From Planococcus sp. MB-3u-03 (GTDB lineage Bacteria > Bacillota > Bacilli > Bacillales_A > Planococcaceae): a DNA stretch of 64,000 nucleotides. A model generated the notes under the pieces. The model did no database searches and had not been told where the DNA came from. It saw only the letters and a list, made by a program, of their open reading frames with translations. The stretch spans positions 65,322 to 129,321 of the forward strand of contig NZ_CP025123.1 in assembly GCF_002833405.1 (NCBI RefSeq), given 5' to 3'. Numbering within the stretch: the first letter of the stretch is position 1; each line of letters opens with the position of its first letter. Below, one piece after another: positions 23,300 to 32,470 of the stretch. Made by a program: the position numbers and the translations under genes.

Positions 23300-23563
23300 A
23301 TGCAAATAGAATACACCAACGTCAAAGATTACTTATTCTTCCTAATAGAAAAATACGAACCTAATCATTATGAATCGATCTCAGCCCTATGCCTATTGGA
23401 ACAGGCAATGCCTGGAACCTCTATAAACCGTCTTTTAACTTTGGTAGTTGCGTTTTTTGAACAAAGCTTATCATCTACTTCTCCATTATTAAGGGCGGCA
23501 TCTGAATTATTAGAACAGTCATACAAACTGGAGGCCGCAGGAATTTTGCAGCACAGAATTTGA
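23300..23563 (+). CDS. Hypothetical protein (87 aa)
   Basis: ATG 23300 follows AAAGAGGTGTTTCG, 12 bases after the previous stop, so same operon. The product is helical with no membrane segment. Function unknown. Confidence 0.6.
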   Translation: MQIEYTNVKDYLFFLIEKYEPNHYESISALCLLEQAMPGTSINRLLTLVVAFFEQSLSSTSPLLRAASELLEQSYKLEAAGILQHRI

Positions 23564-23586
23564 TTTTGATAAGGAGATCTATTTTA

Positions 23587-24100
23587 ATGAAAACTTTACT
23601 CACCAGGTTTTTCAAGCCCCCTAAAACTTCATTGGTCGAAATCGCAGAATCTACTGAAATCTCGCAAAGCAGCTCGTTTATTGAAGAATTTCAAATAGAA
23701 ATCAACTCGTTTTTCAGAGACCTTCAGAATTAAAGGCTTATTGGAACCGCTAAGCGAAGCATCGATCGAGAGGTTTTAGACGAAATTTTATATAACGCGA
23801 TGGAACTGCAGATGAAACTTACAAAACAATCGCTTCTTACTGAAGAACAATCTCACAAAGATTTTGTTACAGCCGTGAGTTGGCATATTGCCGACTCTAT
23901 AGTGGATATCCCTTATAAAAATCCGAAAGATCCAGCGGTTTGGAAGAAAAATACCAAAGAAAACCAGATAGTCTTCATTAAATACTTTTATCTTTCCAAA
24001 AGCTTTTGAAGAAATCTTACAAACATACAATGGATTTCCGGAACCATTACAATTCCATTCATACAAGGATTATCTAGAGTATAAACTCATTATCTCTTAA
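23587..24100 (+). pseudogene. Hypothetical gene with an in-frame stop and a frameshift
   Basis: ATG 23587 (ribosome site AAGGAGATC) reads 48 codons to TAA 23731-23733. The same frame then stays open to 24009 (IDREVLDEILYNAMELQMK..., DFVTAVSWHIADSIVDIPY). A one-base shift near 23996 continues it as FPKAFEEILQTYNGFPEP to 24100. Alternatively the first 48 codons are a real small gene. No family recognised. Confidence 0.5.
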
Positions 24101-24135
24101 ACCTATCGCTTGAAATGTTGAAAAGGAGGGCTTAT

Positions 24136-24396
24136 ATGCAGCCGCTGGAAAGAGTCTACGTTAGAACCCGCGATTTTGAAGGCCGAGCAACCGTGCTCCA
24201 TATTATTCAAAATGAATTTTATCCTGTCCAGGTTGAACTAGACAAACCCGATGAAGATGGCCACCGTATTAAACGAGTCGCTTTTCATGAAATCATCAAA
24301 GAGACGACTAGCTATAAACCCAGTCTTTCAACACCTGTCATAGAATCTAAGAGACCTGAAATGCAGCAGCAGATGACCTTTTTCGACTTGCTATAA
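24136..24396 (+). CDS. Hypothetical protein (86 aa)
   Basis: ATG 24136 follows AAAGGAGGGCTTAT; the frame's extension to 24115 lacks a site. It begins MQPLERVYVRTRDFEGRA and looks like a small beta-barrel-type domain; the C-terminus is QQQMTFFDLL, which recalls a sliding-clamp-binding motif (QxxMTFF). If real, this would tie the protein to replication or repair. That is inference from the short motif only. Confidence 0.6.
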   Translation: MQPLERVYVRTRDFEGRATVLHIIQNEFYPVQVELDKPDEDGHRIKRVAFHEIIKETTSYKPSLSTPVIESKRPEMQQQMTFFDLL

Positions 24397-24425
24397 ATAG
24401 ATTCGTTCATGGAAGGGAGAATATT

Positions 24426-24599
24426 ATGATTGAAATGACGCCTCACGAAATGAATATAATACGCATGCAAATGGCCTTCGCGAAAGATAAAATAGTTAGC
24501 GATTATAAAGAGCGAAATAAAGACGATAGGTTCTCTAAAAAAGTCATTAACGACTACCAAAGGATTCTCGACAAATTGGGAAAGATAGAGCCTAAATGA
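24426..24599 (+). CDS. Small helical protein (57 aa)
   Basis: ATG 24426 follows GGAAGGGAGAATATT. Charged helical protein beginning MIEMTPHEMNIIRMQMAF. Its TGA overlaps the ATG of the nuclease gene (ATGA), so the two are coupled. Confidence 0.6.
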   Translation: MIEMTPHEMNIIRMQMAFAKDKIVSDYKERNKDDRFSKKVINDYQRILDKLGKIEPK

Positions 24600-25333
24600 A
24601 GGTTTTCGATACTAAAAGGAAAAAGATTCTTATCGTTGCTATATTCGCTTTATTACTCACAGGATGTACCGTACCTACAGCTGAACCGGACAATGCTCCG
24701 ATAAAATCAGAATCAAGCAAGGAGCAAGTAAACGAAGAGGACATTACGGGTGTTATTAGTAGTTTAGCTGACGGAGATACATATAATGTTGTCATCTCAA
24801 AGGATAGAAAAGTGAGGGATGGTGTTCAGCTAACTGCCGGCGAAGAAATTGCAGTTCGATTGCTTCTGGTGGATACTCCAGAGAGTGTCGGTGAGAAAGC
24901 GGGTATGCCTTATGCTAATGAAGCAAGTTCTTATGCGAAAGGTTTGCTCATAGGAAAAACGGTTACGCTAGAATTTGATGAGGGTGACCTAAAGGACAAA
25001 TATGATAGGTACTTAGCATATGTATATCTGGATGGAAAGCGAGTACAGGATTATCTGCTGGAGAACGGCTATGCGATGGTCCACTATGTGTACGAACCAA
25101 ACACTCGATACTTGTCCGAATTGCAGGCTATTGAAAATACCGCTAGCAAACAATCAATAGGAATCTGGTCGCTGGAAGGTTACGCAGTTCCAGGGGAAGG
25201 TTTTAACGAAGTAGGTTTGGGGCCCGACTTAAAAGTTATAGGAGAAGATATAAAAAATAAAGCACAGGAAACTGCCGACGACTTCCTTGGTGAAACGGTT
25301 GATTCATTGTTTGATTCTTTCGATAGCCAGTAA
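24596..25333 (+). CDS. Thermonuclease-family lipoprotein (SNase domain)
   Basis: A lipobox LLTGC places the lipidated cysteine at residue 24, so the protein is anchored outside the membrane. Residues 50-195 match staphylococcal nuclease: DGDTY (about 59-63), the active-site strand VRLLLVDTPES (Arg, Asp and Glu of the family's catalytic set) and YDRYLAYVYLDG with the second Arg, then LLENGYAMVHYVY. It should cleave DNA and RNA at the cell surface in a calcium-dependent manner. Surface nucleases are frequent on conjugative plasmids of Bacillota. The C-terminal 40 residues are acidic. Confidence 0.88.
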   Translation: MKVFDTKRKKILIVAIFALLLTGCTVPTAEPDNAPIKSESSKEQVNEEDITGVISSLADGDTYNVVISKDRKVRDGVQLTAGEEIAVRLLLVDTPESVGEKAGMPYANEASSYAKGLLIGKTVTLEFDEGDLKDKYDRYLAYVYLDGKRVQDYLLENGYAMVHYVYEPNTRYLSELQAIENTASKQSIGIWSLEGYAVPGEGFNEVGLGPDLKVIGEDIKNKAQETADDFLGETVDSLFDSFDSQ

Positions 25334-25370
25334 TAAATTATTAAGTAAATCGAATAAGAGGTGAACCCAT

Positions 25371-25694
25371 ATGGACTATATCTTTTGGACTCAGGTTTTC
25401 TTGTTTACCATCATTACGCTGGAACTCATGCTTAGATTAGCTGCTCCATTCATCATGCCGGTAGGCACAACTTCATTTAGCGAACAACTTCATATTATCT
25501 TTATATTTCGGGCGATGATTACCACTTATATAGCGTTGAATTTGGAATCCATTTCCAATAAAATAGCGGCACTCTTACCTGAACAAATGGCTATTGACGT
25601 AACAACTTATCCAATCTGGTTACTCCCATTACTGGCCTATAGCGTATACGCTATAACAGTTCAGTCGAAGGAAAAGAAGAAAACTACTTCGTAG
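25371..25694 (+). CDS. Small membrane protein (107 aa)
   Basis: ATG 25371 follows AAGAGGTGAACCCAT. Three hydrophobic segments, about residues 5-27, 40-58 and 79-97, with a lysine-rich C-terminal tail. No motif recognised. Confidence 0.6.
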   Translation: MDYIFWTQVFLFTIITLELMLRLAAPFIMPVGTTSFSEQLHIIFIFRAMITTYIALNLESISNKIAALLPEQMAIDVTTYPIWLLPLLAYSVYAITVQSKEKKKTTS

Positions 25695-25750
25695 AGTTAC
25701 TTCAAAAAAAGGAGATTCTAATCGAATTGAGGGGGAGGGGGGAGAAGGAA

Positions 25751-25891
25751 ATGAAAAACAGAATATATAAGCCTGACAAAATAATAGCTAGGGAAGTCCT
25801 TAAAGATATAGGCATGGACGAAACTATAGTAGAAAACATGTCTGACGAAGAATGCGAGAAGGAATTAACGGAAATATATAAGGCAGAGTAG
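25751..25891 (+). CDS. Small acidic protein (46 aa)
   Basis: ATG 25751 follows GGGGGGAGAAGGAA. Reads MKNRIYKPDKIIAREVLKDI and then an acidic helix. Function unknown. Confidence 0.5.
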   Translation: MKNRIYKPDKIIAREVLKDIGMDETIVENMSDEECEKELTEIYKAE

Positions 25892-25918
25892 CTGAGTCAA
25901 ACCAAAGGAGAACTTAAA

Positions 25919-26245
25919 ATGTCTATTAGCATGTTTCTTTTCAACATAATAATCTTGGTACTTTTACCTCTCGTGATGGAAAGTGCTCTAAAAAAAGTCA
26001 AAGAGAATTCGATTCGTCATATCAAACGAATATATTGGGTTTACATGTTTCCAACTTTTGTAGCTGCAGCGACACTTACTTTATTATTATTGATTCCAGG
26101 AGTCATCTCAAACTTTGATCAACTGATTGAAGTTCAAAAAAAAGTAATTTCCTTATTTCTGCTTAGCGTCCTTCTTTTCGTTGGAGCGGTCGAAGGATCA
26201 CGCATCAATAAAAGCCTATCTGTTGAAAAAAAGGTAAATCGATAA
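25919..26245 (+). CDS. Small membrane protein (108 aa)
   Basis: ATG 25919 follows AAAGGAGAACTTAAA. Hydrophobic segments near residues 4-21, 42-66 and 78-95 with a basic loop between the first two. Last gene of the operon; a bidirectional terminator follows. Confidence 0.6.
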   Translation: MSISMFLFNIIILVLLPLVMESALKKVKENSIRHIKRIYWVYMFPTFVAAATLTLLLLIPGVISNFDQLIEVQKKVISLFLLSVLLFVGAVEGSRINKSLSVEKKVNR

Positions 26246-26298
26246 AAAACGCCTTTATACTTGTTATGGTGTTTTCAATAAATCAAATTATATATTTA

Positions 26299-26331
26299 TA
26301 AAACCCTGCAGCTTTAAGCTCCAGGGTTTTT
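26299..26331 (+). terminator. Bidirectional terminator
   Basis: AAAACCCTG pairs with CAGGGTTTT, with an inner AGC/GCT stem; T-runs on both strands. It separates the + operon from a convergent gene on the other strand. Confidence 0.8.
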
Positions 26332-26395
26332 ACATATATTCATACTTATTTATACCTATTGGACTTCATTGATCTTCGCCCACTCCATTCAGGAA

Positions 26396-26804
26396 TTACA
26401 TTTCTTCTTCGCCTCTTTCTACTTGCTCTTTTGCCATCAGTTCTTCGTCGTTCTTGATAATAGCTTCAACTTCTCTCACGGATACCTGTTCTTTAATGAA
26501 GTATTGTATAACTTCGATATTCGACATTCCCTCCCAGGCATCTGGATTCGAATGGCAATGACGATAAAATTCCCCTATTTCATTTAAATATAATGCAGCA
26601 ACCTTATCTCCAATTAAGAAGTCTCCTTCTTTTCGGCAAAACTGATTGATTCCAAAGTGCTGGATATTAAATGTTTTGTTGTGTTTACATGAAGATCCAA
26701 ACCTCCAAAATGGGCCAATTCCTTGTAATCAACACCTTTATATTCAATTTCAAGCATATTTCCTTTGCGATCATGCCCTTCAATATTGCATTCGATTTCT
26801 CCAA
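26396..26804 (-). pseudogene. Hypothetical gene on the minus strand, two frameshifts
   Basis: Reverse strand AGGAGG (26817-26812) precedes TTG 26804. One extra A early and one extra T near 26690 would give a continuous protein of about 136 residues: IECNIEGHDRKGNMLEIEY, VDYKELAHFGGLDLHVN, IQHFGINQFCRKEGDFLIGD, then an acidic helical end ERGEEEM at 26396. Both breaks are at homopolymers. No family recognised. The + strand frames overlapping it are shadows. Confidence 0.5.
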
Positions 26805-26880
26805 GTTCAATCCTCCTATTTTTCTAACTTCTGTCAGTTTAATAATAGAGGTATAAAAAGGATTTACAATAATAGTTGGA

Positions 26881-27012
26881 ATGACTTTATTTAATGAAGG
26901 TCAAATAGAAAATCTGTATGATGTCATCGGTAATGTTAATAAGCAGAATATTGAGGTACTATATTTGTATATGAGTTTTGAAAAGGAGTGGTTTTATGTA
27001 TCCGGAATATGA
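26881..27012 (+). CDS. Possible small ORF overlapping the cyclase-like gene
   Basis: ATG 26881 opens 43 codons (MTLFNEGQIENLYDVIGNV...) ending at 27012, 16 bases into the next gene, but with only a weak TTGGA upstream. Might be a coupled partner or chance. Confidence 0.3.
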   Translation: MTLFNEGQIENLYDVIGNVNKQNIEVLYLYMSFEKEWFYVSGI

Positions 27013-27841
27013 TCCACACAATCCTGAATTATTAGAGTCGTTTGTTTGCTTTGCAGACATTCTAGGTTTTTCTGAATATATAAGAAGTACGCCAAAAGAA
27101 GAGCAGGCACAAGTCCTTTAGATTTGCATTCCCAGCTTAGTGATTGTTATACAGAAATCAAGAAACTAAATGCATCAGCAAACTTTAAAGCTTTTACCGA
27201 TAATATTGTGCTAGCTTACCCTCGTTATGAAGACGGGGAAGGGCAGCTCGGAAATATCATAACCAGTATAAGTGAATTTCAACTCAACATGACTCTGAAT
27301 GGGTATTTTGTGCGAGGAGGAACATCATTAGGTGATTATTACGGTGATGATACTTTCGCCTTTGGCCCAGCGCTTTTAGAGGCTCATGACTTAGAAAGTA
27401 TTTACGCGATTCATCCACGCATTGCTATAAGCAACACGGTGGCTGCTTTAATGGGCGTATACATAAAACAGTTTTATGGAGGAAGTCATGCCCCACAATC
27501 AGAACAATTACTCTTGGACTTAGAAGATAATATCTATTTTATAAATTACCTTTATTATATAGAAGACCTTTTTATGATGGCTTACCTGTAGCTAAATATC
27601 TTGATATGGTCATGACACATAAAGAGAAAATTGAAGCCGCGCTTGAAAAGTACTCTGATGACCCAAAAATCGAGAGCAAATATAGTTGGGTAGCTAAATA
27701 CCATAACCATTATTGCGATGTTTATTTACCGTCCAAAAGAAGGTGCAAGATTTAAATATCGGAAATTATAAAATATCATCTCTTTCAAGCGGAAATTTTA
27801 TTAGCTTATATTCCGCATTAAGAACTGGACTAATGAAGTAA
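26996..27841 (+). pseudogene. Class III nucleotide cyclase-like gene (Pycsar-type?), frameshifted
   Basis: ATG 26996 (ribosome site AAAGGAGTG) reads CFADILGFSEYI, then after a one-T loss at about 27118 KAFTDNIVLAYPRYEDGEG, ISEFQLNMTLNGYFVRGG, DDTFAFGPALLEAHDLES, HPRIAIS, and after further shifts at about 27573 and 27733 YSWVAKYHNHYCDVYLP and a tail to 27841. The two Asp-bearing strands (FADILGFS, TDNIV) and the RGG segment match class III cyclase-type catalytic domains, including those annotated in Pycsar anti-phage loci. An adjacent membrane or TIR effector is not evident. Three breaks, all in short homopolymers. Confidence 0.5.
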
Positions 27842-27848
27842 ATGATAG

Positions 27849-27878
27849 AAAAACCAGGTGCATGAGCTCCTGGTTTTT
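27849..27878 (+). terminator. Bidirectional terminator
   Basis: AAAAACCAGG pairs with CCTGGTTTTT around TGCATGAGCT. It lies between two convergent genes and can serve both. Confidence 0.85.
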
Positions 27879-27882
27879 AGAT

Positions 27883-28551
27883 TTATAAATTTACCTTCAG
27901 TAGCTGTTTGCTAAATAGTTGGCCTTTTTCTTCGGCGAAATGGTCAACACTTGTAGAAGTCCCAACTTCATTTCTCTCTAAATGTAAATTAAAGTGTTCT
28001 CCTAGTTCAGTACGTACCGGCGAATCGATGCTTTGCGAAATAATAATTATACGAAGTCCACCATTGACGAAATCTGACAAATACTCAGTTATTTTATCGC
28101 TTTTGCATTAAAAATGAAAATTCATCAATCACCAGAAAATCAATAGCATTTTCCTTCAAGAAATCCATGTTAAAATCTCTAAGCTCAAGGTTATATAGAT
28201 TTTCCATGTGGGTTCCTAATATGAGCGAATATAGTTCATCACGGGGCTCAATAAAGCGACAAAGTTTTGTGAGAAATCTTGTATTAAAAGATCCGCTGCA
28301 AAGGTAGTTTTTCCGGAAGCTACATTCCCTGTGATTGTTAGAACCGGAAACTTATTTATCAAGAATTGGACCAAGTTGAAAGAGGTCTCTTTCGCTAAGT
28401 TTAATTCACTGTTTTTCTTCATAACAACCTCCCCGGGGCGATTAATTACAAAATCAAGATGATCTCCTGAGTTTAGTTTTAACATATCACGAACGGTTTT
28501 AGGTAAAGTTACTTGCCCCTTACTTGTTAGCTTAGCAGTGATTCTATCAAT
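27883..28551 (-). pseudogene. AbrB-domain/P-loop ATPase fusion, frameshifted, ATT start
   Basis: On the minus strand AAGGAGG is followed eight bases later by ATT 28551 and an AbrB/MazE-type domain (ITAKLTSKGQVTLPKTVRDM, LKLNSGDHLDFVI). It is fused to a P-loop ATPase with Walker A TGNVASGKTTFAADLL. After a frameshift near 28225 comes the Walker B segment IDFLVIDEFSFL, then after another near 28080 LSDFVNGGLRIIIISQSID to 27883. An ATG lacking in the right place makes ATT (or a mutated start) the only candidate. The fusion suggests an ATPase that is itself DNA-bound by its N-terminus. Confidence 0.55.
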
Positions 28552-28731
28552 AACAAAAACCTCCTTACTTTTTCCTTACATATAAATTGTAAGGGAAAAG
28601 TAAGGATTCTACAAGTAAAATTATTGAATTAAAATAAACACTTGTAATCATAAAGTCTTTTATTTGAACGAAAAACAGTCAAAGCAAACGGGGTTGAAGC
28701 AAATAAAAGAAAAAACATTTCTCCGATCTAT

Positions 28732-29880
28732 TTAGAGAAACTCCTCTAATGCGTCCGGCGCCCACTGGTTCACTGCATTTTTCTCCCGCTCGAATACTTT
28801 TTCCAAATAAATCATCGTGGTTTCCATTTTTTCATGGCCAAGTGATCGCATGATATCGAACAAATCCGCTCCGCCTAATCTAGATGTGATCGCAAAAGCA
28901 TGACGGAATACATGGGGAGTGAGTTTCACTTCGATACCTTCAAGCTCGGTTTCAATTTTCTTCAACTCTTTCGTCATATAAGCAATTAAGTAGGAAGGGG
29001 AAAATGCCGTCCCACGACTCGTCGTGAATAAAGGGGCATCGGATTCAGAATCGCCCAGGGCAGGAAGGCCGCGCGCATACCGGTACATCCGTATGCTATC
29101 ATACGCCTTCTGCTTCAACGGAATCTGCCGCTTCTTGTTGCCTTTTCCGATGACATCTAAATAGTACCCCCCATGGATTCGATCTTTTTTTACATCGGTC
29201 ACCTTCAATTTGCAGAATTCCTCGTTTCGCATCCCCGTAGCCGTCAGAACCAGGACAATACTGAACATGACCGGATGGTTGATGTTCTGGAATGCTCGCA
29301 GCACTTTCACCACATCTTGCGGTCCCAAGTCACGATCCGGCCGGTCGTCTTTCCGGACAGAAGCAATACGCAGCCCATCGGCAATGTTGTCCTGGATATA
29401 ACCGATCCGGTACAGGTAGCGGAAAAAGGATTTCAAGACCGTCGTCTTTCTGGAAATAGTCGCTGGGCTGTATGGGCCCCGCTCCAAAACATATGGGCTC
29501 TCGGTCATTAACCACTCCTGGTATCGGCGCAGGTGACGCGATTCTAACGACTTGAAAAGGGATTGCCCACGGATTTCATCAATATCGACGTCTATGGCCT
29601 CTGTGTGGGACAGGATAGCGGCAATAAACTGCCGGATTTCGCTTTCGTACTCTTTTTTGGTTCGCATCGATCGATCGTTCTCTTTGTTTGCATGTTTCTG
29701 CTCGTGGATATACCAGGCGAGAATCTCCAAATCATTAAAATCGGCAAATGGATTTTCCTTCGCTTTTTCGGCCGCATCTTTTTTCTGCTGAAGCTGCATC
29801 ATCGAGACTTCCGATATTTCCATTACTGCATGTGATTCCTGTTTGCTGATTTCCTGCAAAATGCTCACCACTTTCTCCAT
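28732..29880 (-). CDS. XerC/D-like tyrosine recombinase
   Basis: The intact 382-residue protein has an N-terminal SAM-like core-binding domain (about residues 70-160) and the catalytic domain with R218 (TGMRNEE), a Lys in GKGNKK (246-250), H323-R326 (HVFRH), H349 (LGHEKMETT) and the nucleophile Y358. The 60-residue N-terminal extension is longer than in chromosomal XerC. It probably resolves plasmid multimers or moves an accessory segment. Its base composition is clearly richer in GC than the decayed genes around it, and its frame is undamaged, suggesting later arrival or continued selection. Confidence 0.9.
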   Translation of the reverse strand: MEKVVSILQEISKQESHAVMEISEVSMMQLQQKKDAAEKAKENPFADFNDLEILAWYIHEQKHANKENDRSMRTKKEYESEIRQFIAAILSHTEAIDVDIDEIRGQSLFKSLESRHLRRYQEWLMTESPYVLERGPYSPATISRKTTVLKSFFRYLYRIGYIQDNIADGLRIASVRKDDRPDRDLGPQDVVKVLRAFQNINHPVMFSIVLVLTATGMRNEEFCKLKVTDVKKDRIHGGYYLDVIGKGNKKRQIPLKQKAYDSIRMYRYARGLPALGDSESDAPLFTTSRGTAFSPSYLIAYMTKELKKIETELEGIEVKLTPHVFRHAFAITSRLGGADLFDIMRSLGHEKMETTMIYLEKVFEREKNAVNQWAPDALEEFL

Positions 29881-29948
29881 TTCCTTATTTTAGAATCCGT
29901 TAAAACAAAAGTATATTTATTACCTATTTTACCCTTATCAATAACTAA

Positions 29949-29975
29949 CCACAACAAACAGTCCCTTTGTTGTGG
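29949..29975. repeat. Dyad upstream of the recombinase gene
   Basis: CCACAACAAA pairs with TTTGTTGTGG around CAGTCCC. It lies 70 bases upstream of the recombinase start, between divergent genes, so it could be a terminator, operator or recombination-site arm. The stretch 29881-30177 is otherwise AT-rich without a gene. Confidence 0.4.
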
Positions 29976-30177
29976 TTTATTTAAGTTATAAAAGATAAAT
30001 ATTATTTATTTTACCAAACAACAAGTCTACTTTTAAATTAAGTATGTTATGATCAATTTGTAAATAAATCACTTATATTCTTTAAAATGGGATTCGTTTT
30101 ATCAATGATGATTAACAAATTCTAACTAACGAGGATTTTCAAGAAATCAAAAGTTTACGCATATCTAAGGAGGAAAA

Positions 30178-30711
30178 ATGAAATATACATCATACTTCAA
30201 AAACTTACCTTTAAGTCTGCAAAAAGATATAACTGCTTATAGCACAGGAAATATAAGTAATCTACAAAGAATAAAAACAGAAAATAATCGCTCAGTAATA
30301 TACGAGCTAGCAGGGCATAATGTGATTTTAAAAGTCATGTTAGATAAGGGTAGAAATGACTATGATATTGATGCGCTTATCGATTTAGAAGACATAGATT
30401 ATTTCCCTAAGCTATACGCATACAAAGAAAAGAGTACCTCTTCATGGAAAAGCACGAGGAATGAGTTTACCTGAGTTTATAGAATCGGGTGCTACTGATC
30501 AGGAATAAAAATTGTCTTAACTTCACTTTTAAAAGCTTTAGATACAATGCTGGATAGGAATCGAATAGACTGGGATCTTAAGCTTGAACACTTTACTGGG
30601 ATAAAGAAAATGAACACCTCACTTGGATTGATTTAGGCTTGTGAAAAATCGATGCCCTTATATCCATCAAAAGAGGAAAATATAATTAATTTTAAAATTT
30701 TTCGAAAATGA
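30178..30711 (+). pseudogene. Protein-kinase-like gene, frameshifted
   Basis: ATG 30178 follows AAGGAGGAAAA. The first frame gives SVIYELAGHNVILKVMLDKG (a Lys-bearing beta strand typical of kinase folds) and DLEDIDYFPKLYAY. Other frames continue with YLFMEKH, SLPEFIESGATDQE, ALDTMLDRNRIDWDLKLEHF and EHLTWIDLG, equivalent to the catalytic-loop Asp and the metal-binding Asp of kinase-like phosphotransferases. It ends at 30711. Several frameshifts and a stop interrupt it. The stretch 30712-31048 shows only unassignable fragments. Confidence 0.5.
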
Positions 30712-31048
30712 ATTAAGTTATTATAACATTGAAATTTAATTCAAGATCTAAGAAAAGCTAATGGATTATAAGGACCTTATATAGGTGACAATATTATATA
30801 GAAGAAACTCAATTTTCTCATGAAAAGTTCTAGTCCTTATCTATCGAAAAGAATGCTTTAAGTGGTGAGTAACTTAATAAGTCACCTACAGCCTAGTAAC
30901 TTACTATTTAGAAAAAGAACTTTTATCTTTGCCGATTTCTTTAAACTAAACAACAAAAGTGACAAGTAGAGTTTATTTTTCAGTGTCGCTACGAAGCATT
31001 AAATGTTCTGACAAAGTAGACTTCAAGACTAAAAAAGGGGAAATAATA

Positions 31049-31462
31049 GTGACTAATTTTGATTCGAATAATAACCACGGAAACAACTGGGAGTTCAATA
31101 AATTTCCGGAATTTTTATCGGACACACATAAAGATCTTTTTAAATTCGTTATTGATCAGTTGAACAGCTCGCAACAAAAAAGCAATGAGTATTTAGCCGT
31201 AGCATTTATCGCTACTAGCGATAGCGAGTTGTATGAAAAAATGCGTCCGTATTTTGGTTCGAATGGTTTCAAATCATTTGATATGTTCGAAGAAGTTGAT
31301 TTCAGTAGTGGCTATCGTAAAATCGCTCGCGCAGCCGGCAACTTATTTGGCCAAGACTATGAAATATCCCTTGCCGATTTGTCTAATTCTCTAGACCATA
31401 ACTTGTTCAACACGTTGCTACAGGCGATGAAAGTACGAAAATACGGAGTGAACAATACATGA
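31049..31462 (+). CDS. Hypothetical protein (137 aa), coupled to a DNA-binding protein
   Basis: GTG 31049 is preferred because AAAAAAGGGGAAATAATA precedes it; the frame from 30959 has no site. The soluble product (MTNFDSNNNHGNNWEFNKFP...) shows no known motif. Its TGA overlaps the next ATG (31459), so the pair is co-translated and likely functions together. Confidence 0.65.
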   Translation: MTNFDSNNNHGNNWEFNKFPEFLSDTHKDLFKFVIDQLNSSQQKSNEYLAVAFIATSDSELYEKMRPYFGSNGFKSFDMFEEVDFSSGYRKIARAAGNLFGQDYEISLADLSNSLDHNLFNTLLQAMKVRKYGVNNT

Positions 31463-32442
31463 TAGAAGGATATACCCCCCAAGAAGCAGCAGACCTCTTA
31501 GGCTTCACAGTACCGACTATATATGCGTATGAGAAAAAGAGAATTCTAAGACGTATAGAAGATCCGCATCGTTTGAAAGGAACCACTTTATTCGTAAAAG
31601 AGGATATAGACATTCTAGCTGAGGAAAAAAAGAAATTGGACAATATGGGCATAACTATCTCAGAACTAGCAAGAAAAGCCGGAGTATTTAGTTCTAATAT
31701 AAGAGAAGCGATTAGAACGATGAATCTACAAGTTCCTATGATTCCCAGTAATCCTCACTCATCTAGAATGCGTTTTGCCATAACTCCTGAATATGAAGAG
31801 AAGATTTTGTCTTATTTAAACCAACAAAAAACAAGGCGAGCTAAGAAAAATCATTTATATGTTCCATCTTTTGATATTGCACTACATCAACGGTTTTTGA
31901 TTGCTGGTGAACAGAAGCTTCGCTTAAAGACAGACCGAAAGGAAAGGGTGGGCTTTGAACTGGAAAATGGCTCCTTTATTCCCTATATCCAAGCCATTAG
32001 AGCTTTCGACATTGAGCCACTATATCGTATTCATCGAAAGAAAAATGAAGCACAGAGCGGGTTTACAGATATTGTTGTTCCAACAGGTAAGAAAGCTTTC
32101 TATGAGATACTGGACTTCCTCTACAGCAATTGTGGAGTAGAAAATTTCAATGCAGATATAGATACAGACCACTTTGTAGCATCAATTCGAAATGCGGAGT
32201 ACCGAACGACCCAAACTAATCAGGAAACTTTAGAACTCGTCCAACAGTACATTACTAATGGAAAACTTGAAATGCGTGATGGTTGTTGGGTTTTTTGTAG
32301 AACCGAGAAAAGTGTTCAAGTCCATATGACACCTGAAGACTACCTTTTATTTAAGCAGGTAGCCAAACATGATAATATATCTTTAAAAAATTGGATTGAA
32401 AACGCACTTGCCGAGAAAGCGAATGAGCTTAGAAGCACATAA
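31459..32442 (+). CDS. MerR-like helix-turn-helix DNA-binding protein (327 aa)
   Basis: Residues 3-50 (YTPQEAADLLGFTVPTIYAY...) are a winged helix-turn-helix of the MerR/excisionase type. A second HTH-like segment follows at about 66-95 (ISELARKAGVFSSNIREAI), so two DNA-binding units may be present. The C-terminal 200 residues are unassigned. Two HTH units plus a coupled upstream gene would suit a plasmid copy-number, partition or replication-control protein, but this is not shown. It is intact among decayed neighbours. Confidence 0.6.
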   Translation: MIEGYTPQEAADLLGFTVPTIYAYEKKRILRRIEDPHRLKGTTLFVKEDIDILAEEKKKLDNMGITISELARKAGVFSSNIREAIRTMNLQVPMIPSNPHSSRMRFAITPEYEEKILSYLNQQKTRRAKKNHLYVPSFDIALHQRFLIAGEQKLRLKTDRKERVGFELENGSFIPYIQAIRAFDIEPLYRIHRKKNEAQSGFTDIVVPTGKKAFYEILDFLYSNCGVENFNADIDTDHFVASIRNAEYRTTQTNQETLELVQQYITNGKLEMRDGCWVFCRTEKSVQVHMTPEDYLLFKQVAKHDNISLKNWIENALAEKANELRST

Positions 32443-32470
32443 TAACTAAACCAGGAACGGAGGAAAATCT

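Noticed and set aside
26369..26894. Open frames on the + strand at 26.4-26.9 kb
   Set aside because: They lie opposite a frameshifted minus-strand gene whose translation is the better protein.
29173..29835. Open frames on the + strand at 29.2-29.8 kb
   Set aside because: They are opposite the intact tyrosine recombinase and have no ribosome sites or motifs.
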